Positions 22,072 to 30,393 are shown, counted from the stretch's first letter. The stretch: 64,000 bases of DNA from Thermomonas sp. (GCF_019104945.1 NZ_JAHRWW010000048.1:1-64000), one strand, 5' to 3'. Numbers and translations are program-made. The notes: generated by a model not told the origin, from the sequence alone.

Positions 22072-22479
22072 TCAGGCCATCCAATCATCAAGTTTCAAGC
22101 CGGGTACGCGCTTGAAGTGGCGGGTGTTGTGGGTGACCAGCGGCAGGTCTAGTGCCAACGCATGGGCGGCGATCTGAGTATCCATCGCGCCGATGGCTTT
22201 GCCGGTCTGTTGTAGCTTTGCGGCAATCTGGCCATAACAGTCGGCAGCTTCCACGGACCACGGTAGGGCCGGTAGCTCTTGAAGCAGCAGGTCGACATTG
22301 CGGCGGCGCTTATCGTCTTCTGCCAGTAGCGCCAGTTCGAACCGTACCTCCGCACGAGTGACAACGGAAATGGCGGCCTCCTGATGTTGCAGCGCGTGCA
22401 ATACGCGCTTTTGCAGCACGGGTGAGCTGTTGCGGACGAAGTAGCCCAAGATATTTGTGTCAAGCAGAAACTTGATCAC
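22072..22479 (-). CDS. vapC: VapC-family toxin, PIN-domain ribonuclease
   Basis: 135 residues. The PIN fold's acidic residues are in place: Asp7 in FLLDTNILGYFV, Glu in RAEVRFELALL, Asp in IGAMDTQIAAHALA and the final NTRHFKRVPGL segment. VapC toxins cut initiator tRNA or other RNA. Its start overlaps the stop of the antitoxin gene by four bases (ATGA at 22476-22479), so the two are translationally coupled. It is convergent with cysB and is the island's outer gene on this side. All expected residues are present, so it looks intact. Confidence 0.94.
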   Translation of the reverse strand: MIKFLLDTNILGYFVRNSSPVLQKRVLHALQHQEAAISVVTRAEVRFELALLAEDDKRRRNVDLLLQELPALPWSVEAADCYGQIAAKLQQTGKAIGAMDTQIAAHALALDLPLVTHNTRHFKRVPGLKLDDWMA

Positions 22480-22805
22480 TTCCGCCCCTTGGGCTTGTCG
22501 TCGCGCCTAGTAGGGAGCTTTTTAGCTGCGGCCGATGCCGGCTGCGCAAAAGGATCGATTGGTGGTGCGTTGCGACGCTGGGATTCGGACAGAAAGTCAT
22601 GGGGCAACGGGTTTTCGGCAATGGCCGATACCAATGCTTCCAACCGCTGCTGGCGCAGCAGTCCCGTGTCCTTGGGGCGCAAGGTGATCTCGCCCGTTAC
22701 CTCGTTGCGCGAGATCCACATTTCCTCCACGTCCACCCGGTACGCCTTGGGCAAGCGGATGGCCTGGCTGTGACCTGTGGTGAACACCTTGGCGGTCGCG
22801 GTCAT
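22476..22805 (-). CDS. vapB: VapB-type antitoxin (AbrB/SpoVT fold)
   Basis: 109 residues. The N-terminal swapped-hairpin DNA-binding domain is recognisable: TAKVFTTGHSQAIRLPKAYR, then EEMWISRNEVTGEITLRPK. The C-terminal half is unusually long and basic, ending KKLPTRRDDKPKGRK, and would wrap the toxin. AGAGG lies six bases before ATG 22805. It overlaps vapC by four bases. As in other VapBC systems the complex probably represses its own promoter, and a direct/inverted repeat sits just upstream. Confidence 0.92.
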   Translation of the reverse strand: MTATAKVFTTGHSQAIRLPKAYRVDVEEMWISRNEVTGEITLRPKDTGLLRQQRLEALVSAIAENPLPHDFLSESQRRNAPPIDPFAQPASAAAKKLPTRRDDKPKGRK

Positions 22806-22820
22806 GGTTGGCCTCTTTGT

Positions 22821-22841
22821 GTATCTACGGAACCGTATCTA
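22821..22841. promoter_or_regulatory. Candidate VapBC operator
   Basis: GTATCTA is repeated at 22821-22827 and 22835-22841, and TACGG-AA-CCGTA (22826-22837) forms a perfect short palindrome between them, 16 bases upstream of vapB. Read on the minus strand it overlaps a TAAAAT-like -10. Confidence 0.55.
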
Positions 22842-23322
22842 TTTTATGGCTAGCCAAGTGATCAAGTCAAAATCGTTATTGCCCCGTAGAGAAGCGCAAG
22901 CCGCGCTGGGTGAAATCGGCTGTACTGGCCGCCACTATGGGGGGCAAGATAAACCTCATCTGCGCCCGTAGATTCAATCGTCGGCTGTATCTGGGCGTCA
23001 TCGACCGTGGTGGTGAAGGTGTCGGTCATGGTATGGTTTCCGCACGGATCAGGAGGCTTGCCGGGCCTGATGTGGCGGCTCCCGCCGCTATCCTTCCACG
23101 AACTGGGCCAATACCCAGCAGTCCGCAGGGAGCGCCGCAGAGCGTATTGGCGGGTCTGTTGGCAAAGGCAATCGTCATGTTGGTGGCGGTCGCCCCCAAA
23201 CTAGCAAGCCGGAACGCGATGATCTCTGTGCGCGGTCGGCTCGAAAAAGATCGAACGATCCCCAAATCCCGCAGGGCAACACCTCGGCGATCATGGTTCG
23301 CGTTCAAGGTGGCATGAAGCGC
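22842..23322. other. Non-coding or decayed stretch between vapB and the restriction remnant
   Basis: About 480 bases with no gene I can support. Open frames on both strands (22910-23317 plus, 23026-23307 minus) have no recognisable domain and lack convincing ribosome-binding sites. The stretch contains the left copy of the direct repeat CTGGCCGCCACT (from 22925). It may be degraded downstream sequence of the restriction locus. Confidence 0.5.
22925..22943 (+). repeat. Direct repeat, left copy
   Basis: CTGGCCGCCACTATGGGGG matches 26470-26488 at 18 of 19 positions. The two copies bracket the restriction remnant and the second toxin-antitoxin pair, about 3.5 kb apart. Confidence 0.6.
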
Positions 23323-24075
23323 TTACGACAATTCCGCCATCCAGTTCCAAGCTGGATTCAAGTCGCCCCAATCGAAGGTAACGCCAAGGCTTCCGTCATC
23401 ATTGACGATGCGCAGCTTGTCGTTGTCCTTGGTGACGAACATGACTTTGCCGTAGATTTTCGGCACGCGCCGCGCTTTCCGGCTGGCGTCTTTGGTGCTT
23501 TCCTTGGTCTCAATTAGGCGCGTCATGGCGGGCTTGCCTGTGGGGTATTCCAAGCACACCACAAAGTCCGGGTAGAAGTAATTGCCGTGCTCGCTGCGTA
23601 CCAGACGCACCGACCAAGGCTTGCGATCCGGGTTTCGATGCCACCAGAGCACGGCTTCGTCGCGGTCAAGCGAGTCGATGAAATCACGCTCTTCCATATT
23701 GGCGGCGGTTGCACCGTCGTAGCTACCGACGAGCAGCTTGCCACCATTGAAGTGCAGAGCAGTAGCGGCCATGCTGGTTCTGGCGTCAATGCTCAACGCC
23801 TCGCGCTCTGATTCAATGTTGTCTTTGAGTGGCGGCACCACGCCATACAAGTTCTTGCGCGACGGCTTCAGGGCATGTTGCAGTGGATACAGCATGGCAT
23901 CCGGCAGCGGGCTTGCATCGTTGACCGTTGCAAACTTCGCCACGGTTTCCTGCACCAGCTCGGCCAAGGCCTGCGCTTGTCGGCGGATGACCCAACAAGC
24001 GGCGTCACGGGCCAGACGTGCCAGTTGCTTTTCATCCTGTACCGCTTCGCCAACTTCCGTAGGCGGTGTGGCAAC
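23323..24075 (-). pseudogene. C-terminal remnant of a type III-like restriction (Res) subunit
   Basis: The frame is open from 24075 to 23323 but lacks the N-terminal helicase motifs. What is left is a helical region followed by a PD-(D/E)XK nuclease-like core: EERDFIDSLDRDEAVLWWHR, then YFYPDFVVC and, about 16 residues on, RLIETKE. This is the C-terminal pattern of Res subunits. A complete Res protein is several hundred residues longer, so most of the gene, including all ATPase motifs, has been deleted. The break is near 24078, where the sequence changes from mod to res and also changes frame. An internal ATG at 23967 could start a 214-residue product, but a functional nuclease without the helicase is unlikely. 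Confidence 0.8.
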
Positions 24076-25763
24076 CTAATGTCGCAATCGCCAGCGCGGG
24101 CAATCCGTTGCACCGCTTCATTGCGGAAGCCGGTGATGGTGTGGGTCAGTCTCAGGCTGAGCAAGGGATGGGCGTCGGCGGGGGCGGCCTCGAAGGGGAT
24201 ATCCGCTGGTGCAATTTTCTTCAGTTGCAAGTAGGCGAACTCACCGCCTTGTGCGGCAGTGAAGCCGGGCTTGCCTGCATAACCTGCGCTCACGCGGCGC
24301 AGGCGTTCGGCGCAGACATCGCGGCAGATGTTTTTGTTCGGTTCTTTGCTCGTGGCTTCGGTGCTGGAGCACAGGATGTAGCGGCGTGCGCCATCGTCTT
24401 CAGCATTGAGTTCCAGCACGGCCTGGCCGGTGGTGCCGGAGCCTGCGAAGAAGTCGAGAACGATGTCGCCGGGGCGGGAGGCTTGGGCGAGCAGACCTTT
24501 GATGAGGGATGCCGGTTTGGCGTAATTGAATGCCCGGTCACCAAAAATTTGCGCCACCTGTCGCGCACCCTCCTGATTTGTGGATGACACTAGACTGTCG
24601 TCGGCCTCGTAAGTGCCTTCTTCAAAAGACGGCACGATCCAACTGGACAACGGTTGAGTTTGGTTGCGCAAATCGGCCTTGTAACGCTTGAACTGCGGGC
24701 GACCAAAACCGACGGGTTTGCCTACTCACTGCTCCAAGTCTGGCAAGTCGCGGCGCAAAATAGGCGTTTTTCCGCTCTTGGGTACATCACCCGCATCGAT
24801 TGCAGCCAGCAAGTCTTCCAACGTGTTCCAAGTTTCTACCCGTTGCTCTTGGGGAAACAAGATTTGTCCCAAACGCACAAACTCTTCCATACTTTTTGCT
24901 TGCAGTGTTTGCCCTGTTTTCAAACGTGATTCGCTGGCGTACACCCAGATGCGATCCGGGTTGGGTGGATAGTGAATTCCTGTTTCCGCGTCCACCAATG
25001 GATAGTAAAGGTTAGGGCGTTCCTTGAAGGAAAAGCCCAGCGTTAAATCACTTGTTCTCCAATCTCCACGCGGGTCGTTGTCCGGATTGCTGTACATCTC
25101 ATAGCTTTTCTCGAACCCATTGAACGCAAAACCGCCATTGCCATACACCAATACATGCTCGTGATCGACGGACAGGAAACAGTCTCGATCTGCGTTTGAG
25201 CCTTGGCGTGTTCGCCAGACGATGCTGCCCAGCCGCCGCCCCGGCAACACTTCATCCATCAATAACTCTAACCGCGAGCGGTTCTCGTCATTGATCGACA
25301 CCAGAATCACGCCATCTGGCGTCAATAAATCCCGCGCCAAGGTCAAACGCTGATAGAGAAACTCCAACCACTGCGAATGCCGCCAACGGTCGTTGGCGCC
25401 GACCTAGCGGTCGTTGTACACCCAATCCTTGTTGCCGGTGTTGTACGGCGGGTCGATATAGATCACGCGGATGCGGCCCGCGTGAGTGGATTTGAGCAAG
25501 CGCAGGGCATCGAAATTGTCACCCTCGATGATGATGTTGCGATGCGGCGCGCCTTCGGCCATATCGGTGGCGCGGTGGCTCAATTCCGGCACATGCTGGG
25601 GCAGCACCACGTCTGCGTTCAATGCGGTATCGCGGGCGATGGCATCGCTTTCCCAATACAGCCCCAGCTTGCGCTTGGTGAGGTGCTCGACCAGAAGGCG
25701 GCGTAGTTCAGGTGCACCTAGCCCTTCTAGGCGGGCAAGCAGAGAGTGTGTGGCTTGGCTCAT
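24076..25763 (-). pseudogene. Type III-like DNA methyltransferase (Mod), broken by two stop codons
   Basis: A beta-class adenine/cytosine-N4 methyltransferase order is visible: catalytic DPPY in RVIYIDPPYNTGNKD at about codon 105, and the AdoMet loop DFFAGSGTTGQAV further on. One frame runs through the whole gene but is interrupted by TAG at 25404-25406 (codon 120, just after VYNDR) and TGA at 24726-24728 (codon 346, after PDLEQ). Homology continues in the same frame after each stop, so these are nonsense changes, not frameshifts. The C-terminus fades at AGDCDI near 24080, where a deletion joins it out of frame to res. ATG 25763 overlaps the stop of the PIN toxin gene (ATGA). Internal starts could yield fragments, but not an active enzyme. 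Confidence 0.85.
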
Positions 25764-26167
25764 GGCGGGCAAATCAGGTCAAGGGCGGGGAAGTACGTGC
25801 GGTAGCGTTTTGCATCGCGCGTCAACAGGGGCATGCCTTCAATCGCCGCATGTGCACCGATGTAGAAATCCGGCAGCGGTGAGGTGCGTGCACCTTTGGC
25901 GCGGCGATAGTGCAAGAACGCCTTGCCGGCGAGGAACCCGGCTTCCCACGGCAAATCGACGCGGGTAAACGCGTCGTTCGATAAGGCATCATCCAAGGTC
26001 TCAATGCGATCAAACCCCACCGACACTTCGGCATAGATGATGGGGTTGATGCACAGCTTCGCGCGGGCGGCGCAGGCGTCGAGCTGTGTGGCAGACCATG
26101 CGTACCAATTTGGGTCGTTAGTGAGTACATCCAACAGGACGTTGGCGTCCACCAGAATGCGGCTCAT
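25760..26167 (-). CDS. PIN-domain toxin of a second toxin-antitoxin pair
   Basis: 135 residues with PIN-domain hallmarks: ILVDANVLLDVLTND with the first Asp, IIYAEVSVGF with Glu, and LPDFYIGAHAAIEGMPLLTR followed by DAKRYRTYFP. It is unrelated in detail to the VapC at 22.1 kb. It overlaps its antitoxin gene by four bases upstream and the mod start by four bases downstream, so antitoxin, toxin and methyltransferase form one coupled translational unit. It appears intact, unlike the methyltransferase. Confidence 0.92.
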   Translation of the reverse strand: MSRILVDANVLLDVLTNDPNWYAWSATQLDACAARAKLCINPIIYAEVSVGFDRIETLDDALSNDAFTRVDLPWEAGFLAGKAFLHYRRAKGARTSPLPDFYIGAHAAIEGMPLLTRDAKRYRTYFPALDLICPP

Positions 26168-26412
26168 GCGCTGCGTGTCAGCTTCATGATGTCATCGGTG
26201 CTCATGCGCGTGGTGGCGCGGCCGCGTAAGCGGGCGGCAAGTGAATGACCATCTAAGCGCGGGGGATTTGCGATGACGTTGTCGGCCTCACGCAGCACCG
26301 CATCGCGCACGAATGCAGACAACGGCACGCCCCGCAGGTCGGCGGCACGGGTAATACGCGCCTTGTCCGCAGGGTTTAGGCGCAGATCGAGACGGGCAGC
26401 AGCAGTGGTCAT
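26164..26412 (-). CDS. Ribbon-helix-helix antitoxin of the PIN toxin
   Basis: 82 residues from ATG 26412, which has a near-perfect AAGGAGGA seven bases upstream. The N-terminal half is a ribbon-helix-helix (RLDLRLNPADKARITRAADL, then VPLSAFVRDAVLREAD) resembling DUF1778/TacA-type antitoxins. The C-terminal half ends with MSTDDIMKLTRSA, a pattern common in antitoxins of PIN toxins. TacA-type antitoxins usually pair with acetyltransferases, so partnering a PIN toxin is worth noting. It probably represses its own promoter through the palindrome at 26422-26446. Confidence 0.9.
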   Translation of the reverse strand: MTTAAARLDLRLNPADKARITRAADLRGVPLSAFVRDAVLREADNVIANPPRLDGHSLAARLRGRATTRMSTDDIMKLTRSA

Positions 26413-26421
26413 GGCGTCCTC

Positions 26422-26446
26422 CTTGTACGGAGGTATACCGTACAAG
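26422..26446. promoter_or_regulatory. Operator candidate of the RHH/PIN module
   Basis: CTTGTACGG (26422-26430) and CCGTACAAG (26438-26446) are perfect inverted arms around AGGTATA. The site begins nine bases upstream of the antitoxin ATG and overlaps its ribosome-binding site, which fits autorepression by the ribbon-helix-helix protein. Confidence 0.65.
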
Positions 26447-26469
26447 ATGGGTTGGGTCAACTGATTGCG

Positions 26470-26488
26470 CTGGCCGCCACTGTGGGGG
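26470..26488 (+). repeat. Direct repeat, right copy
   Basis: CTGGCCGCCACTGTGGGGG, partner of the copy at 22925-22943 (one mismatch). Confidence 0.6.
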
Positions 26489-26533
26489 ATATAAAGGCTT
26501 TCCACTGCGAGTTGCAGTGGTGCCTAGATCGAT

Positions 26534-26565
26534 ATACATTCGCTATTCGCAAATAGCGAATGTAT
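26534..26565. promoter_or_regulatory. 32-bp perfect palindrome upstream of the HTH gene
   Basis: ATACATTCGCTATT (26534-26547) and AATAGCGAATGTAT (26552-26565) are exact inverted arms around CGCA, ending eight bases before ATG 26574. There is no ribosome-binding site between palindrome and ATG. It is probably an operator for the encoded helix-turn-helix protein. Confidence 0.7.
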
Positions 26566-26573
26566 TTCCCGTT

Positions 26574-27116
26574 ATGGCTCGATCAGCTTCCAATCCGCAA
26601 CTTTTACTTCGTCCGCAGGACGCGGTTGTTCTGCTGCGCCTGTTCTTGGCAAAAGACGAGGTGCCCAGCTATGCCGCGCTGGCAACGGAACTGGGGATGA
26701 CAGCTTCGGAAGTTCACGCCGCTGTCGAGCGCGCCGTCGCTGCGCAGCTGGCACGCAAGGAAAACGGCAAGCCAACCGTAATTCTGGCAGCGCTGCGCAC
26801 GTTTCTGCTACATGGCGCCCGCTATGCCTTCCCAGCAACGCAGGGCAGTCTTTCGCGTGGCATACCAACAGGCTATGCCGCATCGCCACTGAACGAGCTG
26901 ATTCGGGCTGGCAATGACCCGATCCCAGTGTGGCCGAGCAAAGACGGCACGGCACGCGGCATTGCACTTTATCCCTTGTATCCAAGCGTGCCGCACGCAG
27001 CAATGCGTAACCCGGAACTGTACGAATTGCTGGCCTTGTTCGACGGCGTGCGTGCAGGCAGCGCACGCGAGCGTGCATTGGCGTCCGAACTGCTAGAAAA
27101 GAAACTGGCCGCATGA
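26574..27116 (+). CDS. Helix-turn-helix protein, putative antitoxin/regulator partnered with a nucleotidyltransferase
   Basis: 180 residues. The N-terminal part resembles a MarR/winged helix-turn-helix (LRPQDAVVLLRLFL, then YAALATELGMTASEVHAAVE). The C-terminal part has no named domain. It overlaps the following nucleotidyltransferase gene by four bases (ATGA), the layout of two-gene toxin-antitoxin or abortive-infection modules in which the regulator comes first. ATG 26574 is chosen because the longer frame from 26517 would run through the palindrome. No Shine-Dalgarno is visible, so a leaderless transcript starting at the ATG is possible. Function is inferred from context only. Confidence 0.65.
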   Translation: MARSASNPQLLLRPQDAVVLLRLFLAKDEVPSYAALATELGMTASEVHAAVERAVAAQLARKENGKPTVILAALRTFLLHGARYAFPATQGSLSRGIPTGYAASPLNELIRAGNDPIPVWPSKDGTARGIALYPLYPSVPHAAMRNPELYELLALFDGVRAGSARERALASELLEKKLAA

Positions 27117-27448
27117 ATCCCAACGACCCAAACATCCAACTGCTCGAAATCGTTGCCGAACGCCTTGGTGATGCGTTGCGCAGTGAACTGGTTTTCGTAG
27201 GCGGCGCAGTCACAGGCCTGCTCATTAGCGATCCGGCGATGCCAGCAATTCGTCCCACCGAAGACGTGGACGTGATTTGCCGCTGGCGCGTGACGGATAT
27301 GCGCTCGGTTATCGTGGACGTGATGCCGACCTTAGAAAGCATTCTTGGTTTTTCCAATCGTTGGTACCCGCTGGCGTTGGAAACACCAGTACGGACACAA
27401 CTTCCCAGTGGACGTGAAATTAGCCTAGCTACGATTTGGCTACGCTGA
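27113..27448 (+). pseudogene. Truncated nucleotidyltransferase (AbiEii-like) remnant
   Basis: 111 codons. The start of a nucleotidyltransferase fold is clear: VFVGGAVTGLLIS and then RPTEDVDVI, with the metal-binding acidic pair. It jumps straight to CRWRVTDMRSVIVDVMPT and GFSNRWYPLALE, which in related proteins lie some 30 residues further along, so an internal in-frame deletion is likely. The protein then stops after SLATIWLR, where relatives continue. It has probably lost activity, although the overlapping upstream partner is intact. It ends four bases before a terminator and 43 bases before the 3' end of tRNA-Asn, so truncation may mark the island boundary. Confidence 0.7.
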
Positions 27449-27452
27449 AATG

Positions 27453-27480
27453 AAAAACGCCACCCGAAGGTAGCGTTTTT
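27453..27480. terminator. Bidirectional hairpin terminator
   Basis: AAAAACGC (27453-27460) pairs with GCGTTTTT (27473-27480). After one mismatch the stem continues with ACC/GGT around a CGAA loop. It can end both the nucleotidyltransferase remnant and the tRNA transcript. Confidence 0.85.
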
Positions 27481-27491
27481 GTTCACTAATA

Positions 27492-27568
27492 TGGCGCCCG
27501 AAGTTGGACTCGAACCAACGACCCCCTGATTAACAGTCAAGTGCTCTAACCGGCTGAGCTATTCGGGC
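27492..27568 (-). tRNA. tRNA-Asn(GTT)
   Basis: 77 bases including an encoded CCA. The acceptor stem GCCCGAA pairs with TTCGGGC, followed by discriminator G and CCA. The anticodon stem CTTGA/TCAGG encloses the loop CTGTTAA with anticodon GTT. The T-arm GTTGG-TTCGAGT-CCAAC is canonical. Its 3' end points toward the accessory island at 22-27.4 kb, a usual target for integrases, although no integrase gene is present. Confidence 0.97.
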
Positions 27569-27636
27569 TGAGCTGCGCATTTTAGGGGGCTTATCCAAAA
27601 TGAGCAAGTGTTCGGGCGGAAAATTTTAACTTTTAC

Positions 27637-28167
27637 TCAGGCAGGGCAGGCTGTGGGCTGCTTTGGGCGCTCGCTGCGCGGTCTGCCGACGTTGTTCACA
27701 ATGACCCGGCCTAAGACTTCGCCTTTGGCGTTGCACACCGATAGCGTCAAGTTGCTGCCCGCGCTGCGTCCGTCGGGCAGATAGCGTAGTTGCTGCCGTC
27801 CGATGCTGCTGACAATGCGCAGGTGGCGGTTGCTGGGCGCAAGATCCGTTTGCAAAACCTCGTCTTTGGCATCTAGCTTGCGGTTGTTGTTTTTATCCGC
27901 GAACACCATCCAACCTAGGCTCCAATCGGTGCCTCCTGCGCACGTTTGGCCATTGGTGGTGGGGCAAAGCACAGTACGCTGGTTGTGCGTCACCGCGGAA
28001 ATTCGCGCCAATGCTATATGACTATTCAGGGTGCTAATGGCGGAAGAGGTACGTTGATGCTCGATAAATGCCTGCATTGACGGAATGCTCACACCAGCCA
28101 AAATACCCGTAATGGCAAGCGTGATCATGAGTTCAACAAGAGTGAAACCGCTTGCACGCTGGGCCAT
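27637..28167 (-). CDS. GspH/FimT-family pseudopilin
   Basis: 176 residues. The N-terminus MAQRASGFTLVELMITLAIT is a type III (prepilin) signal: cleavage after Gly, N-methylated Phe, and Glu five residues on, followed by the hydrophobic helix to about residue 30. The C-terminal part matches the GspH/FimT beta fold with a Cys pair (VLCPTTNGQTCAGG). It would be a minor pilin of type IV pili or type II secretion. It is an orphan here, with no other pilus gene adjacent. It is divergent from uvrB. Confidence 0.9.
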   Translation of the reverse strand: MAQRASGFTLVELMITLAITGILAGVSIPSMQAFIEHQRTSSAISTLNSHIALARISAVTHNQRTVLCPTTNGQTCAGGTDWSLGWMVFADKNNNRKLDAKDEVLQTDLAPSNRHLRIVSSIGRQQLRYLPDGRSAGSNLTLSVCNAKGEVLGRVIVNNVGRPRSERPKQPTACPA

Positions 28168-28344
28168 GATGGGGCTCCTAAAGGGGTGCGGATAGTGTTG
28201 AAAAATGTGCGCACCATCACGATCAGCGTTTGTAGCTGTTACATGTCAGAAAAAGCGGTGTGGGTGATTCAGTGTTCCTGTCAGTGAACGGTCGGATGAT
28301 CCGCACCGCGTAAACTAAGCAGTTACTTCAAGCCGTTGCACCCC

Positions 28345-30393
28345 ATGAGCCAGACCGCCCCTTCTGATCTTGACCTCGCCACAGCATCCGATCAGTTCCA
28401 ACTGGTATCGCCCTACCAGCCGGCGGGCGATCAGCCGCAGGCGATTGAGAAGTTGGTGGCAGGGTTTGATAACGGCGTGGCCAAGCAGGTGCTGCTGGGT
28501 GTTACGGGCTCAGGCAAAACGTATACCGTAGCCAACATGATTCAGCGCGTGCAAAAGCCCACGCTGGTGATGGCACCTAATAAAACCCTGGCTGCCCAGT
28601 TATACGGTGAGTTCAAGGCGTTTTTCCCGCATAACGCGGTGGAGTATTTCGTGAGTTATTACGATTACTACCAGCCCGAGGCTTACGTACCTGCCAGCGA
28701 TACGTTTATCGAAAAAGACAGCTCGATCAACGACCATATCGAACAGATGCGTTTGGCTGCAACCAAAGCGCTGCTGTCACGGCGGGATACGATTGTAGTG
28801 GCGTCGGTGTCGGCCATTTATGGTTTGGGTGCACCAGAAGATTATTTGGCGATGCGGCTGATTCTGTCGCGCGGCGAGCGTATTGATCAGCGAGAGCTGT
28901 TGCGTCACCTCACCACGCTGCAGTACACACGCAATGAGATGGTGCTCGATCGCGGTACGTTTCGCGTGCGCGGGGAAACGGTGGATGTGTTTCCAGCGGA
29001 ATCGGATCTTGAAGCACTGCGGATCGAATTGTTCGATGGCGAAGTAGAGCAGCTCTCCATGTTTGATCCGCTCACCGGGCAGATTTTGCGCAAGCTGCCA
29101 CGTTATGTGGTGTACCCAAAAACGCACTACGCCACGCCGCGTGAGCGCACACTCACGGCAATTGAAACAATCAAGATCGAACTGCGCGAGCGGCTTGAAT
29201 ACCTATATGCAAACAACAAACTGGTAGAAGCGCAGCGTTTGCAACAGCGCACCCAGTTTGATTTGGAAATGATGGCCGAAGTAGGTTTTTGTAGCGGCAT
29301 TGAAAATTACTCGCGCCACCTTACTGGGCGCGCGCCGGGTGAGGCGCCGCCGACGTTGTTCGATTACCTCCCAGCTGATTCGCTGCTGGTGATCGACGAA
29401 TCGCACGTAACCATTCCGCAAATTGGTGCGATGTTCAAAGGTGATCGTTCGCGCAAAGAGACCTTGGTGGAGTTTGGGTTCCGCCTGCCGTCGGCATTGG
29501 ATAACCGGCCTCTGCGGTTTGAAGAATGGGAAGAGCGCACACCGCGTAGCGTGTATGTGTCGGCAACGCCAGGCCCTTACGAGCTGCGTGAAGCCGGTGA
29601 TGAAATCATCGAACTGGTGGTGCGCCCCACGGGCCTGATTGATCCGGAAGTGGAAATTCGTCCGGTGGCAACGCAGGTGGATGACCTGCTTTCAGAGATC
29701 CACAAACGCGTTGCACAAGAAGACCGCGTATTGGTAACGACGCTGACCAAAAAAATGGCGGAAAACCTCACCGAATATCTGGGGGAACACGGCGTCAAAG
29801 TGCGCTATCTACACTCAGATGTGGAGACGGTGGAGCGCGTCGAAATTATTCGCGACCTGCGCCTTGGTGTGTTCGATGTGCTGGTGGGGATCAACCTGCT
29901 GCGTGAAGGGCTAGATATGCCAGAGGTTTCTCTGGTTGCGATTCTTGATGCCGATAAGGAAGGTTTCTTGCGCAGCACCGGCTCGCTGATCCAGACCATT
30001 GGCCGCGCTGCACGTAATGTACGGGGTAAGGCCATTTTGTATGCCGACAGAATCACCAAGTCGATGCAGGCGGCGATAGACGAGACCGACCGCCGTCGGC
30101 AGAAGCAGGTGGAGTACAACGCCGCACATGGCATCACGCCGCAATCGGTACAGCGTGCTGTGCGTGATGTGATGGAAGGTGCGCGCGCAGAACCCGGTGA
30201 ATTGAAAGGACGCGGTAAAACGAAGCGCGTGGCCGAGCCGATACAAGAGTATTTGCGCCTGTCTCCGCAACAGCAAGAGGCCAAAATCAGTGAGCTGGAG
30301 CAGAAAATGCAGCAGCATGCACGTGATCTTGAGTTTGAAGAAGCGGCGCAGGTGCGCGACCAAATTCGCAAGCTGCGCGAGGCAACGCTCTAA
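28345..30393 (+). CDS. uvrB: Excinuclease ABC subunit B
   Basis: 682 residues. Damage-verification helicase of nucleotide excision repair; loads onto DNA with UvrA and recruits UvrC. The Walker A is [10 protein letters not shown], the DNA-clamping beta-hairpin [12 protein letters not shown], the Walker B VIDESH and helicase motif [12 protein letters not shown]-terminal UVR domain ([21 protein letters not shown] and on) binds UvrC. The ATG at 28345 is preferred to the TTG three codons earlier. No recognisable LexA box is seen in the 177-base upstream region shared with the pseudopilin gene. Confidence 0.98.
   Translation: MSQTAPSDLDLATASDQFQLVSPYQPAGDQPQAIEKLVAGFDNGVAKQVLLGVTGSGKTYTVANMIQRVQKPTLVMAPNKTLAAQLYGEFKAFFPHNAVEYFVSYYDYYQPEAYVPASDTFIEKDSSINDHIEQMRLAATKALLSRRDTIVVASVSAIYGLGAPEDYLAMRLILSRGERIDQRELLRHLTTLQYTRNEMVLDRGTFRVRGETVDVFPAESDLEALRIELFDGEVEQLSMFDPLTGQILRKLPRYVVYPKTHYATPRERTLTAIETIKIELRERLEYLYANNKLVEAQRLQQRTQFDLEMMAEVGFCSGIENYSRHLTGRAPGEAPPTLFDYLPADSLLVIDESHVTIPQIGAMFKGDRSRKETLVEFGFRLPSALDNRPLRFEEWEERTPRSVYVSATPGPYELREAGDEIIELVVRPTGLIDPEVEIRPVATQVDDLLSEIHKRVAQEDRVLVTTLTKKMAENLTEYLGEHGVKVRYLHSDVETVERVEIIRDLRLGVFDVLVGINLLREGLDMPEVSLVAILDADKEGFLRSTGSLIQTIGRAARNVRGKAILYADRITKSMQAAIDETDRRRQKQVEYNAAHGITPQSVQRAVRDVMEGARAEPGELKGRGKTKRVAEPIQEYLRLSPQQQEAKISELEQKMQQHARDLEFEEAAQVRDQIRKLREATL

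Noticed and set aside
22030..22080. Search for a copy of the tRNA-Asn 3' end marking the far attachment site
   Set aside because: No match beyond a few bases was seen.
22910..23317. 135-codon plus-strand frame in the gap beside vapB
   Set aside because: No recognisable domain, no ribosome-binding site; reported as a non-coding or decayed stretch.
24726..25406. Stop-codon readthrough or recoding in mod
   Set aside because: Two different stops with no recoding signal and a downstream deletion point to simple decay.
26572..27540. 322-codon minus-strand frame across the HTH gene and tRNA
   Set aside because: It would translate part of the tRNA-Asn gene and has Arg/Leu-rich low-complexity sequence with no motif.
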